Source of the DNA: Volvox africanus | Lineage: Eukaryota > Chlorophyta > Chlorophyceae > Chlamydomonadales > Volvocaceae | Assembly: GCA_030268105.1 (NCBI GenBank) | Contig: BSDZ01000004.1 | Location: 4,203,001 to 4,267,000 of the forward strand | DNA length: 64,000 nucleotides | Direction: 5' to 3' | Shown here: positions 1-14,200 of the stretch, in pieces | How the letters are laid out: each line of letters begins with the position of its first letter | How positions within the stretch are numbered: the first letter of the stretch is position 1 | Translations under genes and position numbers: made by a program | The notes under the pieces: generated by a model | What the model was told of the DNA's origin: nothing | The model's database searches: none | Seen by the model: only the letters and a program-made list of their open reading frames with translations

Positions 1-42
1 GGAGGGAGGATGGATGATTTAAATGGTTGGATGCCGATGGCA

Positions 43-147
43 GTGATGTGCTGGTGCCGGTGGTGCCGGTGTTGGTGGTGCTGGTGGTGGTGCTGGTGGT
101 GCTGGTGCTGGTGTTGGTGCTGGTGGTGCTGGTGCTGGTGGTGGTTC
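43..147. repeat. GGTGCT/GGTGTT hexamer repeat
   Basis: About 105 nt of imperfect GGTGCTGGTGGT units. On the minus strand they read as a Pro/Ala-rich run (PPAPAPP type) inside an open frame at 387-19, which could be an exon of a gene extending left. No splice support is visible. Confidence 0.8.
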
Positions 148-3100
148 GTGGTACTCTGGACGGCACGCGATAACCAGCCCCGGTTTCCCCATCCCCCCCT
201 CCGCGACCTCCTCTGTGTTTGTCCGCAGGGCGGCCGTGCGACCCGACGCGCTCTGCACGACTGAACCCGCAATGAGAGCAGCCGCAAAGAGCGACCACCT
301 CTGCGTCTTCCGTCCCCAACTACCCGAGCTCCGAAACCTCTTTTCCCCCCTCTCGTTCGCTAGCTCTGCGCACCAGTCGCATCGCATCGCACGCGGCTAG
401 AGTCTTTCGTCCGCTTCCACGTGCTAATCGAGCCATCAACTGGATTTCTGCGACCCATGACCGGGTCCCAGTCACGTCATTTTGACACAGAAGCATGTCA
501 GGGGCGCGCTCACAGACTTTAACGGTTTCGGAGCCGCTGTTTGAAGGCAGAGTAGCTAGTGCAGCTCACGCCATCGGTACCACGGGTCGTGTATGGGGGC
601 CAGTAAAACCTTAACGCACATATACATACACATCGCTGGATGGCAGGAACTGCGGGCTGGAGAATGCGAAGAACTGGAGAAGCTTGTGCTGGAGAAGGGT
701 TTTGGTGTAAGAGGCAGGAGGGCCACAGCTCCTCCAGTCGTGTCCTAGAGGGGCTTTCCAAGTTGGAGCAATTGCCGTATACGGCATTGGCGTTTACCCC
801 TCCACGGTGTACGGCATTAGCTCGAAGGCATCCGAAACCCCCCTCCTCCCCGGCAGCTCACGCTTTGAATTGACATGTATTCAAATGTCAGTGACGAAAC
901 AGCACCAGGTACGGCAGTACTTGGTTTGCGTCACATGTGTGTTGTGTTGTTGGAGGCCGACTTGTTAGTTTTTAAGGAATACATTCGTACACTGACCCAT
1001 GGATCCATCGGTTGGAAGACCGGGATGGGATCCGAGAGGGGGAGGTGAGGGGGCTTATAAGGGGGCGTAAACCCACTCTGTGCGTAGCTATTCGGCTGTA
1101 GCTCTTCGACGTTCTTTCGAAGGCTCTGCCCCTCGACCTGATCCTGCGGTCTTTAGTGCCGGCGTCTCCACTTGCAGTGCTCCACATCACGATTGCGGTT
1201 GTGACGTTCGACAGAGAATTATGAGACTCCACTCCGGATGTTTAGGAACTGTTTCATTATGCACGGCCTGGTGGGCCCCTTGATGCGCGTGTGTGGGTAC
1301 TTGCGGGTGTGTGGGTTCGGCAGGATGTGACGTTAGCGGTGGTGTGTTCCTTAAACGCAGCGGAAGACGTCTTTCCTACGGTTTGGAGTTTTGGGGCTTG
1401 ATGTCAGTGACGTTACTTCTTACATTGTCCCCATTAGATGCTGCGAAATACCACCCGGGGGAGGGGAGCCGCTTTGGAGGCCACTAAAGTGGTATGTGTG
1501 GTGCACGCGTGTTCATGTGCGTGTGTGTATGTGTATGTGTTTACGGGTAACGGAGGTCCGCGGGACCGACTGTTCCACTCCCTATTGCTATACTTGATCC
1601 GCTAGGGCACAAGGTGTGGTACGGCTTGCTCACTTAAGGATTAGCAGCCGTCTTTAGCCACAGGACGCTACGCGAGCGGGATGTTGTGGGGAATGATGGT
1701 GTGGAAAGGTCGGCGGCAGGGGGGGTAGGAAGGGGGGTTACCTAGGTATTCCCGGACAAGAGTCTACGCTGCCTACTTCGTGTGTGTGTGTGATTTTGCA
1801 GAGGCGGCCACATTCTCCAGCGCCGTGTGTCGAGATGATCAATTGGGCAAATCCTGGTTTTGTGGATTGATACGGCTGTTAGACGGTTGTTCGTTGCGTA
1901 GTTATATGAAGGTAGTTGGGGGCGCCCAGTTGCGGCGGAACCTATGGTATGAGTCCCACCTCGTGTGCGTCTCAATCAAATGCAAATGCGAATGCAGGCG
2001 GCTGGGGCGGCGCGTGGGTGTTGGATGAAGGTTGGTGGCATGGTGAAGGGCTGGTTGAACGGTAACGCGGCTAATGACAAAGGCTTAGTGCGTCTGGTTA
2101 GTTAGGCATATGGGGCCGTAAAGTCATTGCTTTGACTTTGTGTTGTCAAACATGCACAGGTCGTATACGCCCCGGTCACTTTGGGGACATCGTCCGGGCA
2201 AAAATAACGGGGAAATAACCACTTCGCGTCCGTGTGTATGTGTGTGTTTCGCATGTATCTGTGAGCACCTTTGGGGGAACCCGCCGCGCGCTAGTTTGTG
2301 TGTTTTTGTGTGGGGCCGGATTACGTCATTCGCCCCTTGGGCAGGGTGCCGTGGGACCTTTTTTCGTGCCGTACATCCGTACCGAGGTCTCAACAAGGGT
2401 ATGGGCTATGGAAGGGGTGTGCATGTTACGGATGTACGGACTGATTCATCGAGGACTCCGAAAGGGGGGCCATGAGTGGCTCTTACGGCACTTATCCCCC
2501 TAATGCTCTATGGACTGCCGTACCCGGTTTCGGAGGGGACCCTTATCCCAGCCTCTAAAAACTCGCATGATCTCCCTTCCTTTCCTCGCAGCTACCTGTC
2601 GGAGTTTCTTTAGCTTACTGAATTATAGGTGAAGGTAATAGGTGTAGGTGCAATGCGATCACTGCTGAAGTTGAGTGCGTTTCAACGTCGGTGTAATGTG
2701 TGCGTCATGCGAGATGTCGTGCAAGGCCAACGTACTGTACTGTGCTGTACTGTACTGTACCGTCTGGGTAGCGCATCGGGTCCACAAACGGACGGGCCCT
2801 TTTAGACGTCGTATAAAGAAGAACCTGTGCTGACAAGACGTAACGGAATGCAACGGTCGTGTGGGACCCAGCCTGTGGTGAGAGCTGTACAGCGCACCAT
2901 ACTATGTAGGGCGCGTTTCTGCCATTTATTAAGCCACTCCACCTCCACCATTACTTCTGCGATTTTGACGCATTGCGGTTTGGAACGGAGTGATGCGGGA
3001 CGGGACATACGGCATTTCGTTAACAGTTGTGTCAACAGTACGGTGCGATGCGGAAGGCTCTTCCTGTTGGCAGCGGCTTGCTGGCGGCGGCGATGGTGTT

Positions 3101-3536
3101 TCTGGTAGTGACGTACAGTCGTACAGTCGTGCATATCGTTGTCATGGACAGGCCCAGTTTGCGCTTGCGTTCGGGGGCTGACCTCCGCTGTTCGGGAAGG
3201 GGGAGAGGGCAGGGTACGGAGGTACGACGGCTTTTCGTCTCCTGACCCGGTTCTCCCCCCTTCCCGGGCTATGGCGCACCTTCCCCAGGAGGTCGGGGCT
3301 CCAGGGGTTTTTGGCGTCGTGTTCTATTGTTGCTTGTTTAGGAGCTTGCCAGGTGCGGCCACGTGGTTCTGTGCCTTGCTGTAGGCGACCACGTGGTGAG
3401 TAAATTCTAGGCAATGGAACTGGGCGTTTGGCGCTGGAGGGCGGCGTCAAAGAATCTCTGCAGCTCAGGGGACTTGATGCTTGGCGATACCCAGCCCACC
3501 GCCCAGTTGCACTGCCATGGCCTTTGACAGCCTGCT

Positions 3537-3620
3537 GGTGCTACTGCTACTGCTACTGCTACGGCTACGGCTACGGCTACTGCTACTGCTACTGCTACTG
3601 CTACTACTACTACTACCACG
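3537..3620. repeat. CTACTG/CTACGG hexamer repeat
   Basis: Imperfect CTGCTA units. A CTACGG variant block sits in the middle and a CTA-only block ends the tract. No gene is associated with it. Confidence 0.8.
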
Positions 3621-6600
3621 GATGCCACAGCTGCTGCTGCCCTTGACAATTACTCAACGAATGAGTCCTAATGGTATATTACCTGAAGGCTTCTGTGCCA
3701 TGTGCCATGTGAATCGTCGTCACGATCCATGTCATGACACACGACTCGTGTCTGCGCGCGCTCTTCATTGTCCGGCCGCCGCACGCATGTCGGTCTGTTA
3801 GTCTATCAACTTTGTTTTTTCTGGTACTATTTGGCGGCGGATTCATCCTGAACTTAACTACGGTGACCTCCATTTGCATCCCTTGTGCGATGTGATGTCT
3901 CTCCGCATAGGGCCCCGCGCACTGCCCATCCGCGCCTGCGCAGTGGTCACAGGTGCTGGTTCCCCAAACACCGACAACTCCAAAACCCGGGGAGTTTCAA
4001 CCCTCAATATGTCATCTCATAAAAGATTTTGAGCCTGCCGGGGTAATGCCTTACGTCTTATGCCGTTTGTGTGTGTATATGTATGAGAAAAGCGCTCGCG
4101 TGCACCCTAGGCCTAGGGGTCCCTAGCACTTCAAGCTCAAGCCATGGCGGTTTCGTTCTCGTGCCGTTCGGTGTTGGCGGTGCTGGTACAGGGGCTTGCC
4201 CTTGGATGCTCGCATCGCTGGCGTTGACCTTTGTTGGGGTTAGGCCTCCCAGTTGTTCCCCGGGGAATTTCGCTTCGTTCTCCGAAACCCCTGTTGACGC
4301 TCGCTAGGTTGCCCCCAGAGGTGTTCGCTGCGGTGGAGGGTGCTGGACACCGCTCCAGGGAAAAATTCGCTAGCAACGTGCCTGGTACGGCACATAAGGC
4401 CTGTAGTTGTGCATGCAGACGCCCTTGCTTCTTCCTTTTGTTTAACCTCGTTATTGATGATGTTGGTGTTGAAAAAGACGGAAGTGACCACGTGACGGCC
4501 GTGTACGGCCCTTACCCTGCCGTGGCATGGGTCAACCCGCATTTTGACACATGGGGACCGATATGGGCCTAGAATCTGGACAATAGCCTCCCCGACATGG
4601 CGTTTAAGGCGTGTGGGGTATCGTACAGCGTCGTACAGGTGCTGTGCCACGATCCGCCATAACAAGTCTTCTCGCCTCATGCCTTCCCGTCGCTTTGGGC
4701 GTTGACACGAATCCTTATATATGGTGACATAACCGGAGTTAATGAGGGTATCTTTGCGGCTTTTGCTGCTTATAACCAACAGACATCAGTACGGCGGGAG
4801 CTGACCTCCCATTTGGCCGTCTGGGTTTGGGTCTGCCACATCTGTCCAGCATCGGCCATTATGCTGACGTTGAGCCCTTCTGCCGACGATAGCGGACGTG
4901 CGGTTATCCTGGTTGTGGTAAAATCCTAGTGGAGGTGGCAAGGTGGGGTTGGGGTTGGGGGTAGGCGGAAAGTGTTGAATTTATGATTTAGAAGAGTGCT
5001 GCCACCGGAAATATTGGAACATCGGTTATCCCCGGCACTGCATCGCGTGCGGCATTTCCCCATAATATAAGTTCTCACGGTCCTAATCGTGGGCTGAGTG
5101 GGTCGGATTACACTCTTGGCTTTTGAGGATTATTTTGTATTATGTGGAGCTGGGTGGGCGTTAAGACCCCTCCACTTTCCGGTGGGGCAAAAGGTTTCGA
5201 AGGTATCGTATCAGTGGATAGTACGGTACAGCATCATCGAAGTTTTTCCGGTCAATGGTATACCATCGGGTTTTCTGTCTTCGGAATGAAAAATGTACGA
5301 CAGGCGCACGCATGTGTCTCTGTGCGTTTGTAAACGTGATTGTGTATGTATGTGTATGGGTGTGTGAGTTGGCCATGCGTTATGTTGGGCAGGCGAATAA
5401 GGGTCCGCTCACGGCTCGTGCACTTCAGTGCGTTTTCCCCGGGGCCCGGGTGAGTTGTATCCCTGCGCGCCGGTGCTCTCCTCCAAATCTCTGCGTGCTC
5501 TCCTCGTTGCCCAACTGGTACCTGCTGTGGGGCTGTGCTTTTGTGTGTATATGTGTACGGCTAGACGACGTTCGTGAACCGGTTGTACGGCAGACTGTCA
5601 TCATCTCGTGTGTGTGTGCCTGCGTGCTGCTAGCATTTAGAAGAGGCGGCGGAGAAGTCTGTCCAGATAATCGGTACGTTTGTTGCGCGTGTGTGTTGTT
5701 GGATATGTGCATACATGTAAGGAAGGGAGGGACTCGGCTTTCAGCTGAACATTTAAGCTAATATGGCAGGTGTGATGAACTGCGCAAATGCACATTAAGG
5801 GATGCCCGTACATATTAAAAGCAGGCTCGAATTGTCTGCATTGCCATATTTGACTAGTAATGATGTCTGGTGATGGGAAGACATTTATGCTCAGCACGCC
5901 GCCGGCTCAACGGTATTTTACTCACCGTGATGTGATGCTAAGTGCTTTTCGCAAGACGTCGTTTTTACGACACGCGCTGTTCGTGTTTGTAACGTTTTTC
6001 CATAACGAGTCCATCGATATCATAACATTCGCTGATATGACTGTCAAATACTAATTCTATGTCCCGACGGTTGGGGGCCGATTGCCATTTTCGGAATGGC
6101 TCCTCCGAACCAGTGTCTCCCTTACAGTGTCGTAGCTGTACCACTGTCATGCGGCTCTGCACAACTCATAATGCAATCTGTCAGATCCTCTCGATCTGTT
6201 GTAAGAAAACGTTTGTAGCATAACCGTGAGGAAGGGCGCGACACGGGTGCGGCTGATACGGGCGCGTCAAGGTTCGTCAAGCTCCCGGGGTAATTGGGAG
6301 CGTGGGCAGGGTTTGCGTTCCTCCTCCATGGCCTTACACGCGCAGCATATGTCTAACAGGGGTGATGGATAACTCTTCATTTGCAAGAGACAACATATTG
6401 GATGGCATAGGCTGACCGTTTGTAGTGGACGCACGCACATGTCGAATCCCGTGCTCGGAGGGATTCGAGGCGTACATAACCGGTGCCGAAAGGCAAATTT
6501 CGGCATCAGGGTAATCCTGCACCAAGATGACTTGGCAACCTTAAGCGATGCAAATCACAATGGAACAGTGCCACGTCCGCGCGCGTAAAACTGCTCCGCG

Positions 6601-7707
6601 GCTTGTGTCTCTGGAGCGAGATGAGGTGGGCTTTATGCCGGGCTGTAATTACCATTTCCAAATATGGACAGTGACGTTGGACACGACGGAGCCCCAAAGG
6701 TCAGTCACAAATTCGCTGCGGTTGGATGCAGCGTTGGGAAAGGCTGTGATGCGGACTCTCATCATGATTCTGGAGGGACCCGCCGTCTGTTGCTGGATAC
6801 TTTGGAATGGATTTGAAGCCGATTGCAAGAGGAATGATAGCTTTCCTTGCCCGTCTAAGAGGACGAAGGAATCTTAAATAGGGCGTTTCGGCGGGAAAGG
6901 CTGGCATTTTGGTTCTTCAATCTCGAGAGAATGTCATCACCATGCAAAATAACAGTGGGATGACACTTTTATCCCTTTGTACACTTGTCGTGTCTGGAAC
7001 CGATAAATATGGCCTTTATCAGTATCAACACATGCCAGCTCGGCGGGCCGCGCGGGGCTGAAGAGTTGCCGACGGTGCCCTTTCCGTACCCAGATCTTAC
7101 ATTCACCCTTAGCCAAAGAAAATTTCATTTGTGCTTACATTCTCGCGTGGAATTAAAGCAGATTTCCTGTTAAAGGGAAAAAGCGTTGCCGTGTTGTACG
7201 AGTAGAAGGGTCGCCAAGTGGGCTTTGCCAACCAGGATACATTCTGGGGCTCTATCACATACTCTAATGTGCCGGCTAATATTCTGTTCATTATTATATC
7301 ATACGTAGCTATAACGTTTGATATCGTGTATTCTTTTACTTCGACTTTTGAGTGAACTCTAAACTTGGAAGCCTTGAAAGCTTTTGAATCTCGTTCAGCA
7401 ATAAGAAGATAACGAGGGCCTTGGAATCTGGTAAGATCTCTAGCAACGCGGGATTCTGTATCAGTGTAGAGAGGGGCAAAGCCGGCAACGTCAGCGAAGT
7501 AGGCACCTTCCCTTTCACAGTTACGTGACGAAAACTATGATAGGATGATTAATCTTGCGTATTGAGGTGATAGCTGCTACCTCATTACGCATCCTGCTGA
7601 ATGGCCTGCAGGAACTGCTATGAGGACCTCTAACTTCTCACAGCAGCAGACCCCCCTTATCGTCTCATCTTCCTAAGACGGAGAAACAGTTTGAAATTGT
7701 TTGTGCC

Positions 7708-10700
7708 ATGGAAGCATTGTTATCTGCCCCAGAGGGTAGCCTGCGCCGCGAGGCATCGGGGGCTTTTTTTGGCCCAGCCCGAGCGCGTTCAACATGCAGC
7801 GGTGACGTCGGTACAGAGTCTTCCACCACGACCTTTGACGATGTGGACGACCAGCAGGTGAGGCTAGCTGCGGCCCTGTTCTGTTCCTGCGGTTGTGCCA
7901 CGTCCTTGGGCTAGGACCTATCCTGCACCAACAGTTTTTCGGAAGTCATTCTAAGATAACTTCTACCCTAATTGCATTATCCATAGCAAAACTCGCGTCG
8001 AATTACTCTCTGCAAGCAAGTGCTCTTGGAGGCGACAACAAAATACAACGCTTCGCCACTGGTGGACATGAATTCAATGAAGAACGTTGCATGCAGGTAA
8101 GCTCTAGTGCAGGGTAACATGCGGTCAGGTTTGAGGCCAGCTTTGGCGACTTTTCGTATTCTACAATGTGCGCCATCGGAGTCCATTGGCTCAATCTTTC
8201 CTTGCTATTGCAGGAATAGTGGAGCGCTTGGACCGCTGCTTAGCATGTTAGCTGCTGGGCAAGATTTCAGCTGCTTGGTGCGCTGTTTAGACACTCTTAG
8301 CTTCTTGCTGATGGACCGCGCAAACCGGAGAGCCTGCCACGAACTAGGCGGCCTTGATGTGCTGCTGGATGTCTTACATCGGGCCACCGATCAGCACATA
8401 CTTCTTAAAGGACTGGAAGCTTTATGCGGCTTATGTAAGCATGACGCCAGGGACAAGGTAAGAAGAGCCGACTCTGGCTGGTAGTACCAAGAACCTCCGG
8501 CGTCGTCCCAGACGCATCGTTTTTTGCGTGATGGGTGCTTGCATAATTTATTTGCTCTGCTTTTCGAATCCCGTAAGCGTCGCACGGTTGTAAAACGAAT
8601 GGATGGGCATGTCTATAGAGAGCTGAGAAACGAAACTTAGACACTAAGCTCCATCCATGTTGTGACGCAACGCCATGTCGCAGATGGCCCTGTGGCAACA
8701 CAAAAAGAAGGGTGTCCTGCTTTCCATGCTTAACAGCCGTCACGGCAGCACTATTGTCGTGGAGACACTGCGCACGTGCCGAAACCTCTGCTTCGCCGCC
8801 TGCAGCAGCACCCGTGGTAGCATTTCCAACTGCGGCATTAATAGTTTGCAGCCAGTGTCCTGCACCACATCCACTTGCCAGGACAGCTGTGCTCATCCTC
8901 ATAGTGGTAGTCACGCCTCATTACAGCGGCAGCAGCGTGTCGGGGGTAGCTCCGCTACCGCCGGTGCCCCAAAACCTGTCGTTCCCCACGACTCACATAA
9001 CCACAACCCGCACGGCTTGTTACAGCTCCTGGAGCCTGGCCTCTTAACCGTGGTTTCGGGGCTGTTGCACCCCGCCACGGACACAGCAGTCCTCATGAAG
9101 GCCCTCAAGCTGCTGATAGCAGCTTCTGAAGTGGCTGTCTCCAGCGCCGCCGCGGAAAGCAGCATCTGCAGCGGAGGGAGCAGCAGCAGTCCCGGTGGCC
9201 CATGTGCTCCACCGGGTGCGAATGCGAATGCGGGGTGTTGCGGCTGCTGGCGCACTCCTGTGTTCCAGTTGGTTCCGCTGCTGACCCACTGTTCGGATGT
9301 GGAGGTAGTGGAGAGTGCGCTGGCAGTGATGGTCAACCTGTCGGAGCACTCAGCGTACCACTGGCTGCTGGATGCTTCCGGTGAGGGCTGAGGGGCATAG
9401 AGGAACTGGTGATGTGCAATGGAGAATGCGAGTTTGCACATCCAAATTTGTAAATAACCAGTCAGGTGTTCCAGACTGAGCTGATGTGGGGAGTATGAGG
9501 ATGTGGCAGGGGGACGACAAGATGTTGAACTGGTGGAGGCGGGGAGCCATGTCAGAGAGGCTGAGGTGCATCAAGATGAAGGGAAATCAGCTGGTTTTAA
9601 GCTGTCGATGTGTCAGGGCTGTCGGACCACCCACTCTCGGAAGATTGTTTGCGTCCACCAAAGTTGACGAGATTAAGTGGTGTACACAAGTTCAGCATCG
9701 GTTGATGTTAGGTAAACCCACTCCACCCGACCCAAATCACGATTCCTCCATGCCTTGTGGCACTTATCATCACTGTGTTTGCCGGCGCCCGACATGTGCC
9801 CCCACCCCGCCACACCCCATCCCACCCTCTTGTCGCAGGTTGCATCCCTCCGCTGCTGCACCTGTTGAGCCACAAGCGCTGCGGCATCAGCCAGGCAGCA
9901 AGCTGCGTGCTCAGTGTGCTCGCGGAGGGAGGTGTTCCTCGGGTAAAGCTGTGTCAGGACATGGCGCTCTTGGCCATGATGCGCGTGCTGCAGACCAACC
10001 ATTGCGTTGTGGTCACAATTGGTAGGTGGCCCCGGGAAGCGAGGTTCGAAGGGGCGAGAAAGAGCGCCACACTGCCCATGCCGTGAGCAGCTTCTTCCTT
10101 GGAGCTATACCCTAGGCACCTAGGGTAGACCGTGTTTCCCACCTACACACTCTGGTGACCGTTCCAATGCCAACCCCTAAGCTCGTGTCCACTGGTCCTG
10201 CTGGCTCTCGCCCGCTGCGTTTGCTCGATCTCACGCCCGGTGTTCCTCACGCGGACCCACTCAGGCGTCCTGTACATGCTGGGCCGCCTGGCTTCGTTCC
10301 GCGGCTCGGTTGTCCGCAGCCTAAAGGGCTGGGGTGCAGTGCAGTTGCTGAACCGGCTGATGGCCACCACCCGAGACGAGGATGCCGCCGAGGGCTGCCG
10401 GCAGCTGCTGCAGCGACTGGGAGTGAAACCGCCACCGGCGTCATCTTCTGCCGCGGCGGCGGCTTCGGCGTCTGCTGGGGCACTTCCGCGGAAGCTGAAT
10501 CTATCGAACGCGCACAGCAGCATTGTCGTTTTCGGTAACGACGGCGTCCTGGAGACAGCGGGTTCAGCGGTGGGTGGCGCCATCACTGGGGCGGCGATCG
10601 GTCCCGGGACACTCATGCGGACGATATCTGCTGCTGCAACGGTGGTGACGACATGCGCTGCGGATGGACGAGCTACAACAGCCAGCTCGGGGGTGCCCGC

Positions 10701-11056
10701 ATGCAACGGCCCATTCGAAGGCCCTGAGGGATGCGGATCCACTCTGGCGGTCGTGGCGGTGCGACCCCGGCAACATAGCAGCTTTCGTCTTCACGCGGGG
10801 TCGGGCGTGGCGGCGGTCCTTCTGGGAACCGTCTCTGCGAAGGCTGCAGCGGCGTATTGACCCGGAGGTGTTGCTCGCTGAAGGCACCCCGTCGTGTCTT
10901 GGCATGGGAAGCTGCAAGAACGAGCGCGGCCCCGTCCGTGCCCATGTCGTTGGCCGGTCACTTGGGGGGCGGCAAACGAGGAGCGACTTGTGGATCAGCG
11001 GTGCGAATGGACAGTCTGACAGCGGGGCCTCTCAGGGCAACCCTGCACTCGTGTAA
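7708..11056 (+). CDS. Armadillo (ARM)-repeat protein, about 687 aa
   Basis: Inferred exons: 7708-7857, 7987-8096, 8214-8457, 8684-9380, 9839-10021, 10265-10569 and 10682-11056. All junctions are GT-AG and keep phase. The start ATG sits in a good context (GTGCCATGG). Exon 3 reads as two ARM-type helical repeats (SGALGPLLSMLAAG, CLDTLSFLLMDRANRRAC, GLDVLLDVLHRATDQ). The exon 5/6 join carries more (CIPPLLHLLSHKRCG, AASCVLSVLAEGG, GVLYMLGRLASFRG, GAVQLLNRLMA). A Ser/Gly/Cys-rich insert lies between them in exon 4. Such proteins are usually helical-solenoid binding scaffolds; the partner cannot be read here. The 3' end is uncertain. Without the last intron the frame stops at 10860, but the spliced frame gives a Trp/Arg-rich tail (DADPLWRSWRCDPGN). 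I prefer the latter. A TGTAA signal follows at 11284. Confidence 0.72.
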
Positions 11057-11283
11057 GGTTTCCGGTTGGCTGGGGCAGGGGCTGGGAAGACGGAAGAGCG
11101 TGATGGACGGAGTCCTTAACGACAAAGGTGGCTGGGAAAGGTGCTTAGGGTAATACGGGGGCAGCGAAACGCACACATCTTGCCGAAAAGTCACCCCCAA
11201 ATATTACATGCACTCTCCAGCCTGCATTGCTTTCATCGTGCGCGTGTGTTTATGTATGTGTCTTATGCGACATACTGCAGCTT

Positions 11284-11288
11284 TGTAA
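11284..11288 (+). promoter_or_regulatory. Poly(A) signal TGTAA for the ARM gene
   Basis: TGTAA, the usual volvocine polyadenylation signal, lies 228 nt after the preferred stop at 11056. Another TGTAA overlaps that stop codon itself (11052-11056). Confidence 0.45.
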
Positions 11289-14200
11289 GGGCTGCGGGGC
11301 GTTACGAGGGGCAGTACTGGAGGCTTGTATCCATGCCCTATTGACAGGCAGGGGCATGGGCAAAGCAGGTGCCTCTTTCCCCTGTGATTACTGTGGCTAT
11401 GGTAGCTTTAGAAGGAGCGCATTGCATCACGGCTGCGGCTGAGGTCTCGGAGCCCCGTCGTATTGTCCCACGGGTTTCGCCTTCGGGACGTCTTATTGTC
11501 GGCAGCCCTGTTGGGTTTGAGGTTGACACGCTCGACAGCCGTTGTGTAGGTGTATGCATGGAAAGGAGTAAGTACAGGTACGAACGGCGGCAATAGCTGG
11601 TGTGCGTTGGCATCGTATGCTCGAGGGAAGGAGTGGAATCGGAACTGGTTGTTCGTTCTTGCTCATCCCAGGGCGGTGATCGCACTGCTCATTCGCGGGC
11701 CCCAGGGCGGGCACCCCCATCTCCACTTACGATAAGTTTCTGCGCAAACTATTAATGCGCTGCGCCAACGTTCTGAGTGCCTGCATCGCGCGAGTCAACT
11801 CATAGCGTCCTAGGATGTGGGGGTGCGGGTGCGGGCGGAGGTGGTAACATACCCGGTTATGGGATGAGGTGCGCGGCGCGACAGAGCGACGAAGCGCCAG
11901 GCTGGCACATGCCGCACTGCGCTTACTCTCTGGGTCGCCAAGTTTTGATATGTGCCTTACATACGGGCCTTCTGCTATATGGGAAACGGAGAAGTTGCAG
12001 TGTCGATTTCTCGCGGAGGAGTGGGCGTGTTGATTTGAGGGACAAGGCGCCCTAGAGGGCGGAGGGTCTCCTCCGGCGATATATCCCTATCCTCTTTCGT
12101 ATGCGTACCTGGGCCGAGATGTCGTTCTGATTCCGGCTCCTGAAACCCTGTCCTCACATTCGCAGGAACCGAAGGTATGACTGCATCATAAGAAATCCGG
12201 AACCCCGCTGATATCGCTTGTGCCTGTTGACTGGCTGGCTAGCTGGGATTTTACACAACATGGCACTTGTGTCGGTAAAACCGCTTTCTGACTCATAATG
12301 GCTGAGCGGTTTTAGGGGCATTCCGGGGCGGTGGTTGTCTTTGTGGACTTCCCTTTGTGCGGTCCGTGTGTGTGTGTGTGTAGTTGTGTGTGTCTCGTAT
12401 GCAATGCCGGTCTGTTTGTCATCCTGATAGTCTCCCCAGGAGACATCGGGGCGTTGCGTTTGCCCACTCGTCTGCCGTTCAGCGTTCAAGGTTGTGCAAG
12501 GGCCGTGCGGTCCACCCGGCCCAGAGGTTGGTACCGGCAACCTAGGGGGCTGGTGCTTGGAGCCGCAATTTTGTGGCCGCGGTCGGCCTTGAATGATTGG
12601 TGGACTGATAAGCGCCGGGCACTGCGGTGCAACGCGTATAAAGTTTCCGAGGCGTTGGTGGGGTGAGCTTACCTGTCGGTGGGGCACGCATTGCCCCCGC
12701 GGCCTTGTGAGCAAACCTTCCAGTTTTCCACCCTAGGGAATTCATGTTTGCTCAAAATCGTGAGCATGTGGATGATATATGATGGTTTAGAAGTTTTGAT
12801 GATGGGCGGGGATGACTAACAGGTGGTGGTGGTCTCTTGATACACCGTGAGGTGATGAACTGCGCCTCTAGAGCGCACGGAGGTGGGGGGAACAGCAACA
12901 GAGGCCCTCGCGGGTGGCCTGTTGAGGGAGTTGGACGGAGAAAACTACTCCGTGTGTGTATGTGTGTGCACCCGAGAATGATTCCTTGTCAGCGGGGGGA
13001 AATCATCGCTAATGGGAGTACTTTCCCTTAATGGCTCTCCCATTCTCCCGTATGTGCGTGTGTGTATGTGGAGCTGGAGCTGGGCTGGGGATTATCAGCC
13101 CAGCAGGAAGAGGCACGGTGACGACAACCCTGCTGGCCTCGGGAGGAAGAGCGCGTTCTTCAAGGTTGGGGCGGGCTCTGCAGATTCCGATTTCTTGATC
13201 AATCGATCGGTTCTGGTCAATCTTATCGAGTCCATCTGCAATCGGGAATGCAACGTTGGCATTGGGATGGGCAACAGTGCCTTTGCCTCGCTAGTAGATC
13301 CATGGCAGGGAACAGTTATGGGAGCTGCGCGGCGGGGAGTGAGGGAAGCCATCACAATATTTTGTGGAATCAAGATGTTAAATGTCGAGCAACATCAATT
13401 GGATTTTCGGCCTCCTCATCCCGTCCTCCCGGATCCGCCATGGGGATGCCTTGGAATGCATTACCCAGTTCGGTGCCCGGCATTAAGAGACTGGGCCCTA
13501 TGTGCGTCGCTCCCGCAGGAGGCCCCCTGTTTTTGGGGTTCTCAAAGGGTCTTGCTCAGTCAGAAAAATTCCGGCGTGGCTGGTGGTCACATGTCCCGCC
13601 GCCTCTATGTATGGCTGCCAGGATTAAGGCGTATGGACGAATTGATGTAATTGGAAGTGATGTGCCTCAGCGTGTGCGTGTTGCTTCTTCCTCATCGTAT
13701 TCGGTTTGCACGTCAACTGCTGCGGACCATCCCGGGGTCCTGCTAGCCTGCTGTGGGAGGGATCTGTTGGTGGTGAGGCGGCAGTGGCATGGGTCAAACG
13801 GAATATGGTTACCATCAGTTCTACCGTTTCTCCCTCTACCTTTCAGGGAGACGCGTGTGTGTGTATGTGTGTTGAACGGTTCTTTATCACGAGGATCGTT
13901 TTGACGATCTATGCACCCGCAAGGTGCTCCATAGTCACATTTGCTTTATTGCTTTACTTAATTTCGCTCCCATCTCTCGCTTCTGAATGATGTCGGGCTC
14001 AACAGAAGCAGAGTGTGGCCCGGTCATGTAGCTTGATGTTTTATAGGGCCTTACACAGGTTGTGGGTACGTGGCACGTGTGATTATCGTACAGATAAACA
14101 TGCGTGTTCATGCGCCCGCTAGCTCGCTTGCATGTTTTTGCTTCGCAAGGGGCCAGATCTTCACACGATGTTTTGTGTGGTCAATTGACTTTTGGTTCCT

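Larger units (their letters stand above)
1..7690. other. Gene-poor left flank, no gene resolved
   Basis: No convincing exon chain was found on either strand. Open frames are short, overlap on both strands and lack paired splice sites with matching phase. The sequence is GT-rich, with many short runs such as TGTGTGTATGTG and repeated TACGGC/GTACGG words (for example around 780-810, 2380-2440, 4500-4520 and 5585). A (GTACT)n-like run lies at 2728-2760. The composition suggests intergenic DNA or long intronic or decayed repeat sequence. Confidence 0.5.

Noticed and set aside
19..387. Minus-strand Pro/Ala-rich 122-codon frame as a gene
   Set aside because: The Pro/Ala part is only the translated hexamer repeat, and no splice or poly(A) support was found.
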